DNA of 64,000 nucleotides from JANMJD01 sp963828405. Its GTDB lineage: Bacteria > Actinomycetota > Acidimicrobiia > Acidimicrobiales > Ilumatobacteraceae. A program made the position numbers and the translations under genes. The notes below the pieces were generated by a model. The model saw only the letters and a list, made by a program, of their open reading frames with translations. It searched no databases and was not told the origin of the DNA. Location of the stretch: contig CAWHEG010000031.1 in NCBI GenBank assembly GCA_963828405.1, positions 1,984,001 to 2,048,000 of the forward strand, in the 5' to 3' direction. This document shows positions 44,108 through 53,324 of this stretch, piece after piece (the first letter of the stretch is position 1; every line of letters starts with the position of its first letter).

Positions 44108-45871
44108 CTACTCGATGACGACGACGACGTCGCCGGCGCCGACCGTGTCCCCGGTGGCCACCTTGATCTCCGTGACCGTGCCGGCCCGGTCGGCCAGGAT
44201 CTGGTTCTCCATCTTCATCGCCTCGAGCACCACGACGGCCTGGCCGGACTCGACCGCCTGGCCGACCTCGACGAGCAGCTTGACGATCGTGCCCTGCATC
44301 GGCACGGTGACGTGACCCGATCCGCCGCCGGCGGCGCCGCTCGACGATTTGGCCCGGGCGGCCTTCCTCGGCGCGCCGGCGGTTCCGGCGACGACCATCG
44401 CCACCTCGGGTACCCACATCCTGACGTCGAAGCGCTTGCCGTTGACCTCGACCGTCGTCGAGCGCCGGACCAGCGGTGCGGCGTCGTCGGCCGGCGCAGT
44501 GGCGACGGGCGCGGCGATGCCGGAGAGGTCGAGGCGCTCCTCGACCCACTTGGTCGAGTGTGTCACCGCGGCGAAATCGGGATGGCGAAGGATGGCCAGG
44601 TCGGCCGGGATCGTCGTCGCCACGCCCTCGACGGTCATCTCCTCGAGGGCGCGGACGGCACGGGCGATGGCCGTCGGGCGGTCCTTGCCCCACACGATCA
44701 ACTTGCCCACCAGGTTGTCGTAGTACTGACTGATCTCGTCGCCCGCCTCGTAACCGGCATCGAAGCGGACCCCGAAGCCGTCAGCAGGGCGCAGGGCGGT
44801 GATCCGCCCCGGCGACGGCAGGAACTTGCCCTCGGCCGGGTTCTCGGCGTTGATCCGGATCTCGATGCCGTGGCCGCGGCGCTGGGCGGCGACCTCGTCC
44901 TGGGTCATCGGCAACCGCTCGCCCGAGGCGACCCGGATCTGCCACTCCACCAGGTCGATGCCGGTGATCACCTCGGTCACCGGGTGCTCGACCTGCAGGC
45001 GGGTGTTCATCTCGAGGAAGAAGAACTCGTCGTCCTGGTAGATGAACTCGACCGTGCCGGCGTTGTAGTAGCCGACGGCCTTGGCGGCGAGGATGGCGGC
45101 GGCGCCCATCGCCTCCTCGACACCTTCGGGCAGGCCGGGGGCCGGGGCCTCCTCGATGAGCTTCTGGTGGCGGCGCTGAGCCGAGCAGTCGCGGCTCGAC
45201 ACCCAGACGACGTCGCCGTGCTGGTCGCCGACGACCTGGATCTCGACGTGCCGCGGCCAGGTGAGGTACTTCTCGACGTAGATCTCGTCGCGGCCGAAGA
45301 ACGCCTTGGCCTCGCGTCGGGCCGAGTCCATCGCCTCGGGCACCTCGGTGGCCGACTGCACGACCTTCATCCCCCGCCCGCCCCCGCCGAATGCCGCCTT
45401 GATCGCCACCGGAAAGCCGAACTGCTCCCCGAAGTCGATGATCTCCTCGGCCGTGGTGACGAAATCGATGGTCCCGGGCACGATCGGCGCTCCGCCGCGG
45501 GTCGCCGCCCGTCGCGACGAGACCTTGTCGCCCATCTCGACGATGGCGTCGGGCGGCGGTCCGATGAACGTCACACCCATGTCGGTGATCGCCCGGGCGA
45601 AGTCGGCGTTCTCGGCGAAGAAGCCGTAGCCCGGGTGCACTCCGTCGGCTCCGCTCTGTCGCACGGCGTGGAGGATCGCCTCGGTGTTGAGGTAGCTCTC
45701 CGTGGCTGACTGGCCTCCGAGCGCGTGCGCCTCGTCGGCCAGTCGCACGTGGAGGGCGTTGCGGTCGAGTTCGGAATAGACGGCCACGGTCTGGATGCCC
45801 AGCTCCCGGGCGGCCCGGATGACCCGGACGGCGATCTCTCCGCGGTTGGCGATCAGAATCTTGCGCAGCAC
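44108..45871 (-). CDS. Acetyl/propionyl-CoA carboxylase alpha subunit (biotin carboxylase-BCCP)
   Basis: 587 aa from a GTG (MLRKILIANRGEIAVRVI). Biotin carboxylase with ATP-grasp (AAFGGGGRGMKVV) and EMNTRLQVEHPVTE, then a linker and a C-terminal biotinyl domain with the biotinylated K553 in EAMKMEN. It carboxylates biotin with bicarbonate and ATP and works with a separate carboxyltransferase beta subunit that is not in this window. It is divergent from birA, with only 19 nt between the start codons. Confidence 0.94.
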   Translation of the reverse strand: MLRKILIANRGEIAVRVIRAARELGIQTVAVYSELDRNALHVRLADEAHALGGQSATESYLNTEAILHAVRQSGADGVHPGYGFFAENADFARAITDMGVTFIGPPPDAIVEMGDKVSSRRAATRGGAPIVPGTIDFVTTAEEIIDFGEQFGFPVAIKAAFGGGGRGMKVVQSATEVPEAMDSARREAKAFFGRDEIYVEKYLTWPRHVEIQVVGDQHGDVVWVSSRDCSAQRRHQKLIEEAPAPGLPEGVEEAMGAAAILAAKAVGYYNAGTVEFIYQDDEFFFLEMNTRLQVEHPVTEVITGIDLVEWQIRVASGERLPMTQDEVAAQRRGHGIEIRINAENPAEGKFLPSPGRITALRPADGFGVRFDAGYEAGDEISQYYDNLVGKLIVWGKDRPTAIARAVRALEEMTVEGVATTIPADLAILRHPDFAAVTHSTKWVEERLDLSGIAAPVATAPADDAAPLVRRSTTVEVNGKRFDVRMWVPEVAMVVAGTAGAPRKAARAKSSSGAAGGGSGHVTVPMQGTIVKLLVEVGQAVESGQAVVVLEAMKMENQILADRAGTVTEIKVATGDTVGAGDVVVVIE

Positions 45872-45890
45872 GGGTGCCAATGTAGGTGGG

Positions 45891-46643
45891 GTGACCACTC
45901 CGCACGGCAACGGACGCGAGGCCCCCTGGGCCGCTCCGTTCGTGGTGACGTTCGTCGCCGAGACCGGTTCGACCAACGCCGACCTGCTCGCCGCCGGGTC
46001 GCGCCTTGCTCACGGCACGGTGCTCGTCGCCGATCGTCAGACGGCGGGGCGCGGCCGGCTCGATCGAAGTTGGGAGTCGCCCCCCGACGACCGAGGCACC
46101 GGTGTCGCCGGCCCGGGCTCCGGCGAACGCGTCGGCGCCAACCTGACGATGTCGATCCTGTTCCACAGCCCCGTGGAACGGGCCCACGATCTCACCGTCC
46201 GCGTCGCCGTCGCCGCCGCCCGGGCCTGTGAGCGGGTGGCCGGTGTGCGCCCGGAGATCAAGTGGCCGAACGACCTGCTGCTCGACGGCGCCAAACTGGC
46301 CGGGATCCTGGCGCAGGGGAGCTCCGGCGTCGTCGTGGTCGGCCTCGGGCTCAACGTGACCTGGGCTCCCGAGGGGGCTGCCCATCTGCCCCGTGGGTCA
46401 CGAGACGAGCTCGTGCGCGCCGTCCTCGCCGAGCTGGCCGCACTGCCCCCCGACGTGAGAGACGAGTATCGCCGCCGGCTCGGCACGATCGGGCGTGAGG
46501 TGCGCGTCGAGCTGGCCGGCGAGGTGTTCACCGGCCGGGCGGTCGACATCGCCGACGACGGATCGTTGATCGTCGAGACCGGCCACGCACGGCGCGTCGT
46601 CACCGCCGGAGACATCGTTCACCTCCGGGCGATCGCTGGATGA
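45891..46643 (+). CDS. birA: Biotin-[acetyl-CoA-carboxylase] ligase BirA
   Basis: 250 aa from a GTG. Catalytic domain with ETGSTNADL, the biotinoyl-AMP loop TAGRGRLDRSW, and KWPNDLLLDGAKLAGIL; a short SH3-like C-terminal domain follows. It lacks the N-terminal helix-turn-helix found in E. coli BirA, so it is a ligase only and not a repressor. It would attach biotin to K553 of the divergently encoded carboxylase subunit. Confidence 0.94.
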   Translation: MTTPHGNGREAPWAAPFVVTFVAETGSTNADLLAAGSRLAHGTVLVADRQTAGRGRLDRSWESPPDDRGTGVAGPGSGERVGANLTMSILFHSPVERAHDLTVRVAVAAARACERVAGVRPEIKWPNDLLLDGAKLAGILAQGSSGVVVVGLGLNVTWAPEGAAHLPRGSRDELVRAVLAELAALPPDVRDEYRRRLGTIGREVRVELAGEVFTGRAVDIADDGSLIVETGHARRVVTAGDIVHLRAIAG

Positions 46644-46681
46644 GCGCCGCGTCGGGCTGACATTCCGGTACCGTGGTTCCG

Positions 46682-47719
46682 ATGCCAAGTCCGACCGAGG
46701 GCCGCACGCCGCGACCGCGCCTGGCTCGGGTGATCAGCGGCGTGGCACTCTTCGCCTCGATCGCCGCCGGCGGGTCGGTCATCCTGGTCAGTCAGAGCGG
46801 CGCCCAGGAGGAGACGATCACCACCGATACCAGGGTTGTCGCCGAGCTGGTTGAAGTCGACACCGGTGAGCCGGTCGAGACCTTCCTGCTCGTCGGTTCC
46901 GACTCCCGCGAGGGTGCCGACCCGAGCTCGCCCGACTACGGCGGCATCGGCGACGCCGGCGAGACGACGGGTCGCCGATCCGACACGGTGATGATCCTGC
47001 GGCACAACAAGCAGACCGGTGAGGCCGCCCTGCTGTCGCTGCCCCGGGATCTGTGGGTCAAGGTCCCCGGCCTGCAGGGCAAGAGTCGGTTGAACGCCGC
47101 CTACACCGTCGGCACCGACGTTCTGGTCAGGACGATCCGCAACGAGGTCGGGGTGACGGTCAACCATTACATCGAGGTCGACTTCAACGGTTTCAAGTCG
47201 CTGGTCGATGCGGTCGGCGGCGTCGAGGCCTGCTTCTACTTCCCGACCCGCGACCGCCACACGGGCCTGCTCGTCGGCCAGGAGGGCTGTTGGCTGCTCG
47301 ACGGGATCCAGGCCCTGCAGTACACCCGTTCGCGCTACTTCGAGGAGTTCCGCGACGGCAGCTGGGTCAAGGATGCCCGTTACGACCTCGGTCGCATCGT
47401 CCGCCAGCAGCAGTTCATCCTCGACGCCGTCAAGCGGGCCGAGGAGCACCTGACCGAGAACCCCTTTGCCCTCGACGCCCTCGTCGCCGCCGCCCGCGAC
47501 GCGCTGACGGTCGATCCGGGCGTCGACCTGTTCTCGATGGCCCACCGCTTCCGTGACCTGTCGCCGGCCAACGTGATCAGCTACACGCTCCCGTCGCACG
47601 CCGAGTCGATCAACGGCAACGACGTGCTGGTGATCGACTCGACCAGGGCGAAGCCGATCCTCGACTACTTCAACGGGCTGGCCGCGGCTCCCGACCCCGC
47701 GCAATTCGTCGAGAGCTGA
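46682..47719 (+). CDS. LytR-CpsA-Psr (LCP) family ligase, first copy
   Basis: 345 aa. One N-terminal membrane helix (VISGVALFASIAAGGSVILV), then the LCP catalytic domain: LLVGSDSREG, RSDTVMILR, LSLPRDLWV, INxxY-like SRLNAAYTVG and the Arg-rich QYTRSRYFEEF. LCP enzymes transfer wall glycopolymers from a lipid carrier to peptidoglycan outside the membrane. The ATG at 46682 is three codons after an alternative start. A paralogue follows 3 nt later, and then rmlACBD. Confidence 0.93.
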   Translation: MPSPTEGRTPRPRLARVISGVALFASIAAGGSVILVSQSGAQEETITTDTRVVAELVEVDTGEPVETFLLVGSDSREGADPSSPDYGGIGDAGETTGRRSDTVMILRHNKQTGEAALLSLPRDLWVKVPGLQGKSRLNAAYTVGTDVLVRTIRNEVGVTVNHYIEVDFNGFKSLVDAVGGVEACFYFPTRDRHTGLLVGQEGCWLLDGIQALQYTRSRYFEEFRDGSWVKDARYDLGRIVRQQQFILDAVKRAEEHLTENPFALDALVAAARDALTVDPGVDLFSMAHRFRDLSPANVISYTLPSHAESINGNDVLVIDSTRAKPILDYFNGLAAAPDPAQFVES

Positions 47720-47722
47720 CCG

Positions 47723-48769
47723 GTGGAGGCGCTGGGCGCGCGGGCACCCCAACGACGCCGGCGTCGTCGTGCGATCGGTCGCCGTGGCCACCTGGCCACC
47801 GCATCGTTGATCGTCGCCGTGACCGCGGCGACGTTCGGCGGCTCGCTGGCGACGCGGATCCGAGACCGGCTCGACGAGATCCAGCGGGTGGGCGGCCTGG
47901 AGACCGTGCTCTCCCCGTTGGGGGACGGGCCGGTCGAGAACTTCCTCCTCGTCGGCTCCGACTCGCGGGTCGGCGCCGACCCCTCCGACCCCGACTTCGG
48001 TGGCATCGGCTCCGACGACGACACCGGCGGCCAGCGTTCCGACACGATCATGGTGCTGCGCCTCGACCGCGATTCGGGCGGAGCGGCGCTGCTGTCGCTG
48101 CCCCGCGACCTGTGGGTCGAGATCTCGGCGACGGGTCGCCGGAACCGGATCAACTCGGCGTTCACCGCTGGGCCCGACGTGCTCGTGTCGACCGTCCAGC
48201 GTTCGCTCGGGATCCCCATCCATCACTACCTCGAGGTCGACTTCCAGGGCTTCAAACGGCTCGTCGACGCCATCGGTGGCGTCGAGATCTGCTTCCTCTT
48301 CCCGGCCAGGGACGACCACACCGGCCTGCTCGTCGAGGAACCCGGCTGCCACACGCTCGACGGCGTGGCCGCCCTGCAGTACGCCCGCTCGCGCTACTAC
48401 ACCGAGTTCCGCGACGGCGAGTGGCACGTGGACGGAACCGCCGACCTGGGCCGCATCACCCGCCAACAGGGCTTCGTCGACACCGCCGTCCACCAGGCGG
48501 TCACGGCCACGGCCTCGAACCCGTTCCGCGCCGGCGGTGTGCTCGGCGCCGTCGTGTCGTCGATGCGCGTCGACGCCGCACTTGACCTCCCCGGCGCGGC
48601 CGGGCGACTGCGCCGGGCAACCTCGTCCGGGCTGTCGACCTTCGCCCTCCCGGTCGAGCCGGACGAGATCGACGGCAAGTCGGTGCTGGTGCTGCGGGGG
48701 AGCCAGGCCCTGCCGCTGATCGCCTTCTTCCAGGGGGCCGGACCGATGCCCGGGCCGCTGCCACCGTGA
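47723..48769 (+). CDS. LytR-CpsA-Psr (LCP) family ligase, second copy
   Basis: 348 aa from a GTG. A basic N-terminus and membrane helix (TASLIVAVTAATFGGSLA) lead into the same LCP blocks as the preceding gene (LLVGSDSRVGAD, RSDTIMVLR, LSLPRDLWVEI, RINSAFTAG, YARSRYYTEF). It is clearly a tandem duplicate that has diverged. Adjacent position to the rhamnose cassette suggests attachment of a rhamnose-containing polymer. Confidence 0.93.
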   Translation: MEALGARAPQRRRRRRAIGRRGHLATASLIVAVTAATFGGSLATRIRDRLDEIQRVGGLETVLSPLGDGPVENFLLVGSDSRVGADPSDPDFGGIGSDDDTGGQRSDTIMVLRLDRDSGGAALLSLPRDLWVEISATGRRNRINSAFTAGPDVLVSTVQRSLGIPIHHYLEVDFQGFKRLVDAIGGVEICFLFPARDDHTGLLVEEPGCHTLDGVAALQYARSRYYTEFRDGEWHVDGTADLGRITRQQGFVDTAVHQAVTATASNPFRAGGVLGAVVSSMRVDAALDLPGAAGRLRRATSSGLSTFALPVEPDEIDGKSVLVLRGSQALPLIAFFQGAGPMPGPLPP

Positions 48770-48791
48770 CATGTCAGACTCTCACCTCGTG

Positions 48792-49871
48792 ATGAAGGGT
48801 CTGGTCCTTGCCGGGGGTGCCGGGACGCGTCTACGTCCGATCACCCACACCGCGGCCAAGCAACTGGTCCCGGTTGCCAACAAGCCGATCCTGTTCTACG
48901 GCATCGAGTCGATGGTCGCCGCCGGGATCACGGAGATCGGTGTCATCGTCGGCGACACACGTGACGAGGTGATGGCTGCTCTGGGCGACGGTTCGCGCTT
49001 CGGGGCCAGGCTCGTGTTCATCCCCCAGGACTCGCCGCTCGGCCTCGCCCATTGCGTGCTCATCGCCCGTGACTTCCTCGGCGACGACGAGTTCGTGATG
49101 TATCTCGGCGACAACCTGCTCGAGCAGGACCTCGGGGCGTTCGTCCAGGCCTTCGCCGCCGCCCATGGGCGGCGGGAGCCGCCGTCGGCCCAGATCCTGC
49201 TCAAACGGGTGCCCGATCCCCACCGGTTCGGCATCGCCGAGCTCGATGACGCCGGCAACGTGGTCCGCCTCGTCGAGAAGCCGGCCGAGCCCGCCTCCGA
49301 TCTGGCCCTCGTCGGCGTCTACCTGTTCGACGCCTCGATCCACACGGCCGTCGCCGCGATCGGCCCCTCGCCCCGCGGCGAGTTGGAGATCACCGACGCG
49401 ATCCAGTGGCTGGTCGATCATGGGCACCGCGTGCGTGCCGAGCAGCTCGAGGGTTGGTGGATCGACACCGGCAAGCTGACCCCGCTGCTCGAGGCCAACC
49501 GGCTGCTCCTCGAACGGATCGAGCCCCGTCTCGACGGCACGATCGACGAGCACTCCACGGTGGATGGCCGTGTGGTGATCGAGGCCGGCGCGATGGTCGT
49601 CAACTCGCGGGTGCGCGGTCCGGCGATCATCGGGGCCGGCACGAGGCTGACCGACTGCTTCGTCGGGCCGTTCACGGCGATCGGCGACGACTGCGTGATC
49701 ACGCGATCCGAGGTGGAGCACTCGGTGATCATGGAGCGCTCCCAGGTGATCGACATCCTCAGGTTGGAGGACTCGCTGATCGGCCGCGAAGCCGTGGTCA
49801 ACCGGACGCAGGCCAAGCCTCGGGCGCTGCGACTGATGGTCGGCGATCATTGTCAGATTGACGTGGAGTGA
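48792..49871 (+). CDS. rmlA: Glucose-1-phosphate thymidylyltransferase (RmlA, long form)
   Basis: 359 aa from the ATG at 48792, which puts the nucleotide-binding motif MKGLVLAGGAGTRLRPIT at the N-terminus as in the family; an in-frame ATG at 48771, 1 nt after the LCP stop, would add seven residues. A C-terminal hexapeptide-like region (about 250-345) marks the long GraD-type form. It makes dTDP-glucose, the first step of dTDP-rhamnose synthesis. Confidence 0.93.
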   Translation: MKGLVLAGGAGTRLRPITHTAAKQLVPVANKPILFYGIESMVAAGITEIGVIVGDTRDEVMAALGDGSRFGARLVFIPQDSPLGLAHCVLIARDFLGDDEFVMYLGDNLLEQDLGAFVQAFAAAHGRREPPSAQILLKRVPDPHRFGIAELDDAGNVVRLVEKPAEPASDLALVGVYLFDASIHTAVAAIGPSPRGELEITDAIQWLVDHGHRVRAEQLEGWWIDTGKLTPLLEANRLLLERIEPRLDGTIDEHSTVDGRVVIEAGAMVVNSRVRGPAIIGAGTRLTDCFVGPFTAIGDDCVITRSEVEHSVIMERSQVIDILRLEDSLIGREAVVNRTQAKPRALRLMVGDHCQIDVE

Positions 49872-49872
49872 G

Positions 49873-50421
49873 ATGAACATCTCGGAAAGCGACGTGATCG
49901 CCGGTGTGCACCTGGTCGAGCCGGTCATTCATGGCGACCAGCGGGGCCTGTTCATCGAGACGTACCGCCGGGAGTGGTTCCCGAACGGTCGGGAGATGGT
50001 GCAGGGCAACCGGGCCAACCGCCAACGCGGCGCGCTGGTCGGGTTGCACTACCACCTCCATCAGGCCGACTACTGGTACGTGCCGTTCGGCACGGCGCGG
50101 GTCGTCCTCCACGACCTGCGCTCCGGCGGGCCCACCGACGGTGCCACGCTCTGCCTCGACCTCAGCGGCGAGAACCACCACGGGGTGTTCATCCCGCCCG
50201 GGGTCGCCCACGGTTTCGCGGCGACGACCGACATGGTGATCACCTACCTCGTCGACAACTACTACAACCCGGCCGACGAGTTGGGGGTCGCCTGGGACGA
50301 CCCGGTGATCGCCGCCGACTGGGGTGTCGACACCCCCGTGCTGTCCAAGCGTGACGAGAACAACCCGATGCGTGCCGACCTGCCCGTGGGGCGCCGGCCG
50401 TACTGGCCGATGAGGACCTGA
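49873..50421 (+). CDS. rmlC: dTDP-4-dehydrorhamnose 3,5-epimerase-like protein
   Basis: 182 aa cupin. The RmlC core is seen in GDQRGLFIETYRREWF, GALVGLHYHLHQADYW (catalytic His region), HGVFIPPGVAHGF and VTYLVDNYYNPADE-like VITYLVDNYYNP (catalytic Tyr region). It starts 1 nt after rmlA, with a GGAG site inside the rmlA end. The position between rmlA and rmlB supports the RmlC role. Confidence 0.9.
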   Translation: MNISESDVIAGVHLVEPVIHGDQRGLFIETYRREWFPNGREMVQGNRANRQRGALVGLHYHLHQADYWYVPFGTARVVLHDLRSGGPTDGATLCLDLSGENHHGVFIPPGVAHGFAATTDMVITYLVDNYYNPADELGVAWDDPVIAADWGVDTPVLSKRDENNPMRADLPVGRRPYWPMRT

Positions 50422-50423
50422 GA

Positions 50424-51389
50424 ATGCGACAGTTCGTCACCGGCGGTGCCGGTTTCATCGGCTCGAACTACGTACGGTGGGCGCTGGGCAACTCCGACGA
50501 CGAGATCACCGTCTTCGACAAGCTGACCTACGCCGGCAACCTCGAGAGCATCCGCGATGTGCTCGACGACCGGCGCTGCCGATTCGTGCGGGCCGACATC
50601 TGCGATCAGGACGCCGTCGTCGAGCACATGGCCGGCCACGACGCGGTCGTGCACTTCGCCGCCGAGACCCACGTCGATCGTTCGATCGTCGATCCCTACG
50701 CCTTCGTCCATACGAACTGCTTCGGGACGAACGTGCTGTGCGACGCGGCCCGTCGTCACGAGGTCTCGCGATTCGTCCACATCTCGACCGACGAGGTCTA
50801 CGGCTCGATCGACGTCGGGTCGTTCCGCGAGGACGACCGCCTCGCCCCCCGTTCGCCCTACTCGGCGGCCAAGGCGGGCAGCGACTTGATCGCCCTGTCG
50901 TACGTCACGACCTACGGCCTGCCGGTCGTCGTGACCCGGTGCTCCAACAACTTCGGGCCATACCAGTTCCCCGAAAAGGTGGTCCCGCTGTTCACCACCA
51001 ACCTGCTCGACGGACGGAAGGTGCCCCTGTACGGCGACGGCGGCAACATCCGCGACTGGATCCACGTCGAGGACCACAACCGTGCCGTCGATGTCGTGCT
51101 CCGCCGCGGGGTCGTCGGCGAGGTGTACAACATCGGTGCCCACAACGAGATCACCAATCGTGATCTCACCTATCGACTGCTCGCCCTCACGGGCCGCGAC
51201 GAGAGCTTCATCGAACCGGTGGCCGATCGCCCCGGCCACGATCGGCGTTACTCGGTGAACATCGACAAGATCGAGGGCCTCGGGTGGTCGACACGTCACC
51301 GCCTCGACGATGCCCTCGCCGCCACCGTCGCCTGGTACCGGGACAACCGGGCGTGGTGGGAACCGCTGCGTGAGCGGGCCAAGTTCTGA
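50424..51389 (+). CDS. rmlB: dTDP-glucose 4,6-dehydratase
   Basis: 321 aa extended SDR. NAD motif VTGGAGFIGSNYV, HFAAETHVDRSI, ISTDEVYGS and the YxxxK of PYSAAKAGSD. It converts dTDP-glucose to dTDP-4-keto-6-deoxyglucose. It starts 2 nt after rmlC and overlaps rmlD by 1 nt (TGATG). Confidence 0.95.
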   Translation: MRQFVTGGAGFIGSNYVRWALGNSDDEITVFDKLTYAGNLESIRDVLDDRRCRFVRADICDQDAVVEHMAGHDAVVHFAAETHVDRSIVDPYAFVHTNCFGTNVLCDAARRHEVSRFVHISTDEVYGSIDVGSFREDDRLAPRSPYSAAKAGSDLIALSYVTTYGLPVVVTRCSNNFGPYQFPEKVVPLFTTNLLDGRKVPLYGDGGNIRDWIHVEDHNRAVDVVLRRGVVGEVYNIGAHNEITNRDLTYRLLALTGRDESFIEPVADRPGHDRRYSVNIDKIEGLGWSTRHRLDDALAATVAWYRDNRAWWEPLRERAKF

Positions 51390-52252
51390 TGCGGGTGCTG
51401 GTCACCGGCGCAGCCGGGCAGCTCGGCCGGGACGTCGCGCTGGCCTGTGCCGCGTCGGGCGACGTGGTCACCGGGGTCGACCGGGGCACGCTCGACGTGA
51501 CGTCGCGTGACGACGTGCTCGCCGCGATCACCTCGACCCGGCCCGACGCCGTCGTGAACTGCGCCGCCTGGACGGCGGTGGATGCCTGCGAGGCCGACGA
51601 GGAGCGGGCGTGGTCGACGAACGCTCTCGCCGTGCGCTGGCTCGCCGAGGGGTGCCGTCGGACCGGAGCGCACCTCGTGCAGATCTCCACCGACTACGTC
51701 TTCGACGGGGCCAAGGCCGGGCCGTACCACGAATGGGACGTCACCAATCCCCGCTCGGTGTACGGGCGCTCGAAGCTCGGCGGCGAAACGGAGGCGCTGG
51801 CCGCCGGCATCGGCGCTGCCGTCGTGCGCACCTCGTGGGTATGCGGCGAGTTCGGCCACAACATGGTCAAGACGATCCTCCGGCTGGCCGCCGACCGCCC
51901 CGCACTGTCCTTCGTCGACGACCAGATCGGGCATCCGACGTTCACGGCCGACCTGGCGCCGCTGCTGCGCCGGGTGGCGGTCGATCGGCGTTCGGGCGTC
52001 CACCACCTGACCGGCGGGGGCCCGCCGGTGAGCTGGTACGGCTTCGCCCGCGACGTCGTCGCCGCAGCCGGTCACGACCCGTCGATGGTGCGTCCGATCG
52101 CCACTGCCGAGCTGTCGCCGCCCCGGCCGGCCGCCCGACCGGCCAACAGCGTCCTCGACAACGCCGTCGCCCGGATGACCGGGCTGCCACCGGCTCGCGA
52201 TTACCGCCGGCCGCTCGCCGAACTCGTCGCCCGCCTGACCGGGCCGGCCTGA
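51389..52252 (+). CDS. rmlD: dTDP-4-dehydrorhamnose reductase
   Basis: 287 aa. NADPH motif VTGAAGQLGRDV, VNCAAWTAVDACE, QISTDYVFDG and YGRSKLGGE, all standard for RmlD. It reduces dTDP-4-keto-rhamnose to dTDP-L-rhamnose and ends the rmlACBD set. Last gene of the plus-strand run that begins at the LCP genes. Confidence 0.95.
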   Translation: MRVLVTGAAGQLGRDVALACAASGDVVTGVDRGTLDVTSRDDVLAAITSTRPDAVVNCAAWTAVDACEADEERAWSTNALAVRWLAEGCRRTGAHLVQISTDYVFDGAKAGPYHEWDVTNPRSVYGRSKLGGETEALAAGIGAAVVRTSWVCGEFGHNMVKTILRLAADRPALSFVDDQIGHPTFTADLAPLLRRVAVDRRSGVHHLTGGGPPVSWYGFARDVVAAAGHDPSMVRPIATAELSPPRPAARPANSVLDNAVARMTGLPPARDYRRPLAELVARLTGPA

Positions 52253-52254
52253 CC

Positions 52255-52272
52255 GGCCCGGTTGAACGGGCC
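52255..52272. terminator. GC-rich hairpin between convergent rmlD and fcl
   Basis: GGCCCG (52255-52260) pairs with CGGGCC (52267-52272) around a 6-nt loop, and further GGCCGGGCCCGG-type sequence follows to 52310. It starts 3 nt after the rmlD stop. No U-tract; it could serve both converging transcripts. Confidence 0.4.
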
Positions 52273-52327
52273 CGCCTGACCGTCCCGCTCGGCCGGGCCC
52301 GGTCGACCGGCGACGGGGATCCGGTCG

Positions 52328-53287
52328 TCAGAACGGGGTTCGTTCGGCCTCGTGACGATGGCCGAGGAACCACTCGACGGTGCGGCGGAGCCCTTCGTCG
52401 AAGGGCGTCGTCGCCCGCCACCCGAGGAGTTGCTCGGCCCGCCTGGGATCGACCCGGCGCCGCGGCTGGCCGTCGGGGCGGCTCGGGTCCCAGCGCAGCT
52501 CCCCGGTGAATCCGACCACCCGGGCAATGGTCTCCACGGTCTCGCGGATCGTCACCTCGCGGTCGTTGCCGAGGTTGACGGGGTCCGTCGACTCGAGGTG
52601 CTCGGCCGCCAGGATGATCGCCCGCGCCGCATCGTCGACGTAGAGGTACTCACGGCTCGCCCGACCCGTCCCCCACACGTCGATCGACTCCATCCCGGCC
52701 TCGCGTGCTTCGACGCACTTCTTGATCAGCGCCGGGATGACGTGGGACACGCTCGGATGGAACTTGTCGCCGGGCCCGTAGAGGTTGGTCGGGATCAGGT
52801 AGGCGAAGCGCTGCCCGTACTGCGTGGCGTTGACCTGGGCGTGGACGAGGTGGGCCTTCTTGGCGATGCCGTACGGCGCATTCGTCTCCTCGGGGTAGCC
52901 GTCCCACAACGACTCCTCACGGAAGGGCACGGGGGTGAACTTCGGGTACGAGCAGACGGTGCCGAGCAGCACCGTCTTGTCGATGCCCGCGCCCCGGGCC
53001 GCCTCGATCACGTGGGTGCCCATCAGCAGGTTGTCGAGATACAACCGGGCCGGCTCGGCCTGGTTGAAGCCGATGCCGCCAACCCGGGCGGCGAGGTGGA
53101 TGACCATCCTCGGCCGGTGGTCGGCCAGCATCTGCTCTGCGGCACCCGCCTGCGTCAGGTCGTACTCGGCGCTCGACGGCGCGTGCACGACCGCGCCGGC
53201 CTCGCCGAGGCGCGCGACGACGACCCGGCCGAGAAACCCCCGCCCGCCGGTCACGACGACCTCGGTGCCCGGCCAGAACATCGTCAT
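52328..53287 (-). CDS. fcl: GDP-L-fucose synthase
   Basis: 319 aa extended SDR. VTGGRGFLGRVV, HLAARVGGIGFN, LGTVCSYPKF and YGIAKKAHLV (YxxxK) match GDP-fucose synthase (WcaG/Fcl). It epimerises and reduces GDP-4-keto-6-deoxymannose to GDP-L-fucose. The partner GDP-mannose dehydratase gmd is not in this window. It is convergent to rmlD and divergent (37 nt) from the glycosyltransferase cluster. Confidence 0.92.
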   Translation of the reverse strand: MTMFWPGTEVVVTGGRGFLGRVVVARLGEAGAVVHAPSSAEYDLTQAGAAEQMLADHRPRMVIHLAARVGGIGFNQAEPARLYLDNLLMGTHVIEAARGAGIDKTVLLGTVCSYPKFTPVPFREESLWDGYPEETNAPYGIAKKAHLVHAQVNATQYGQRFAYLIPTNLYGPGDKFHPSVSHVIPALIKKCVEAREAGMESIDVWGTGRASREYLYVDDAARAIILAAEHLESTDPVNLGNDREVTIRETVETIARVVGFTGELRWDPSRPDGQPRRRVDPRRAEQLLGWRATTPFDEGLRRTVEWFLGHRHEAERTPF

Positions 53288-53324
53288 CGCACCGATGCTA
53301 GGGCGGCGCGGCCATGATGGGGCG

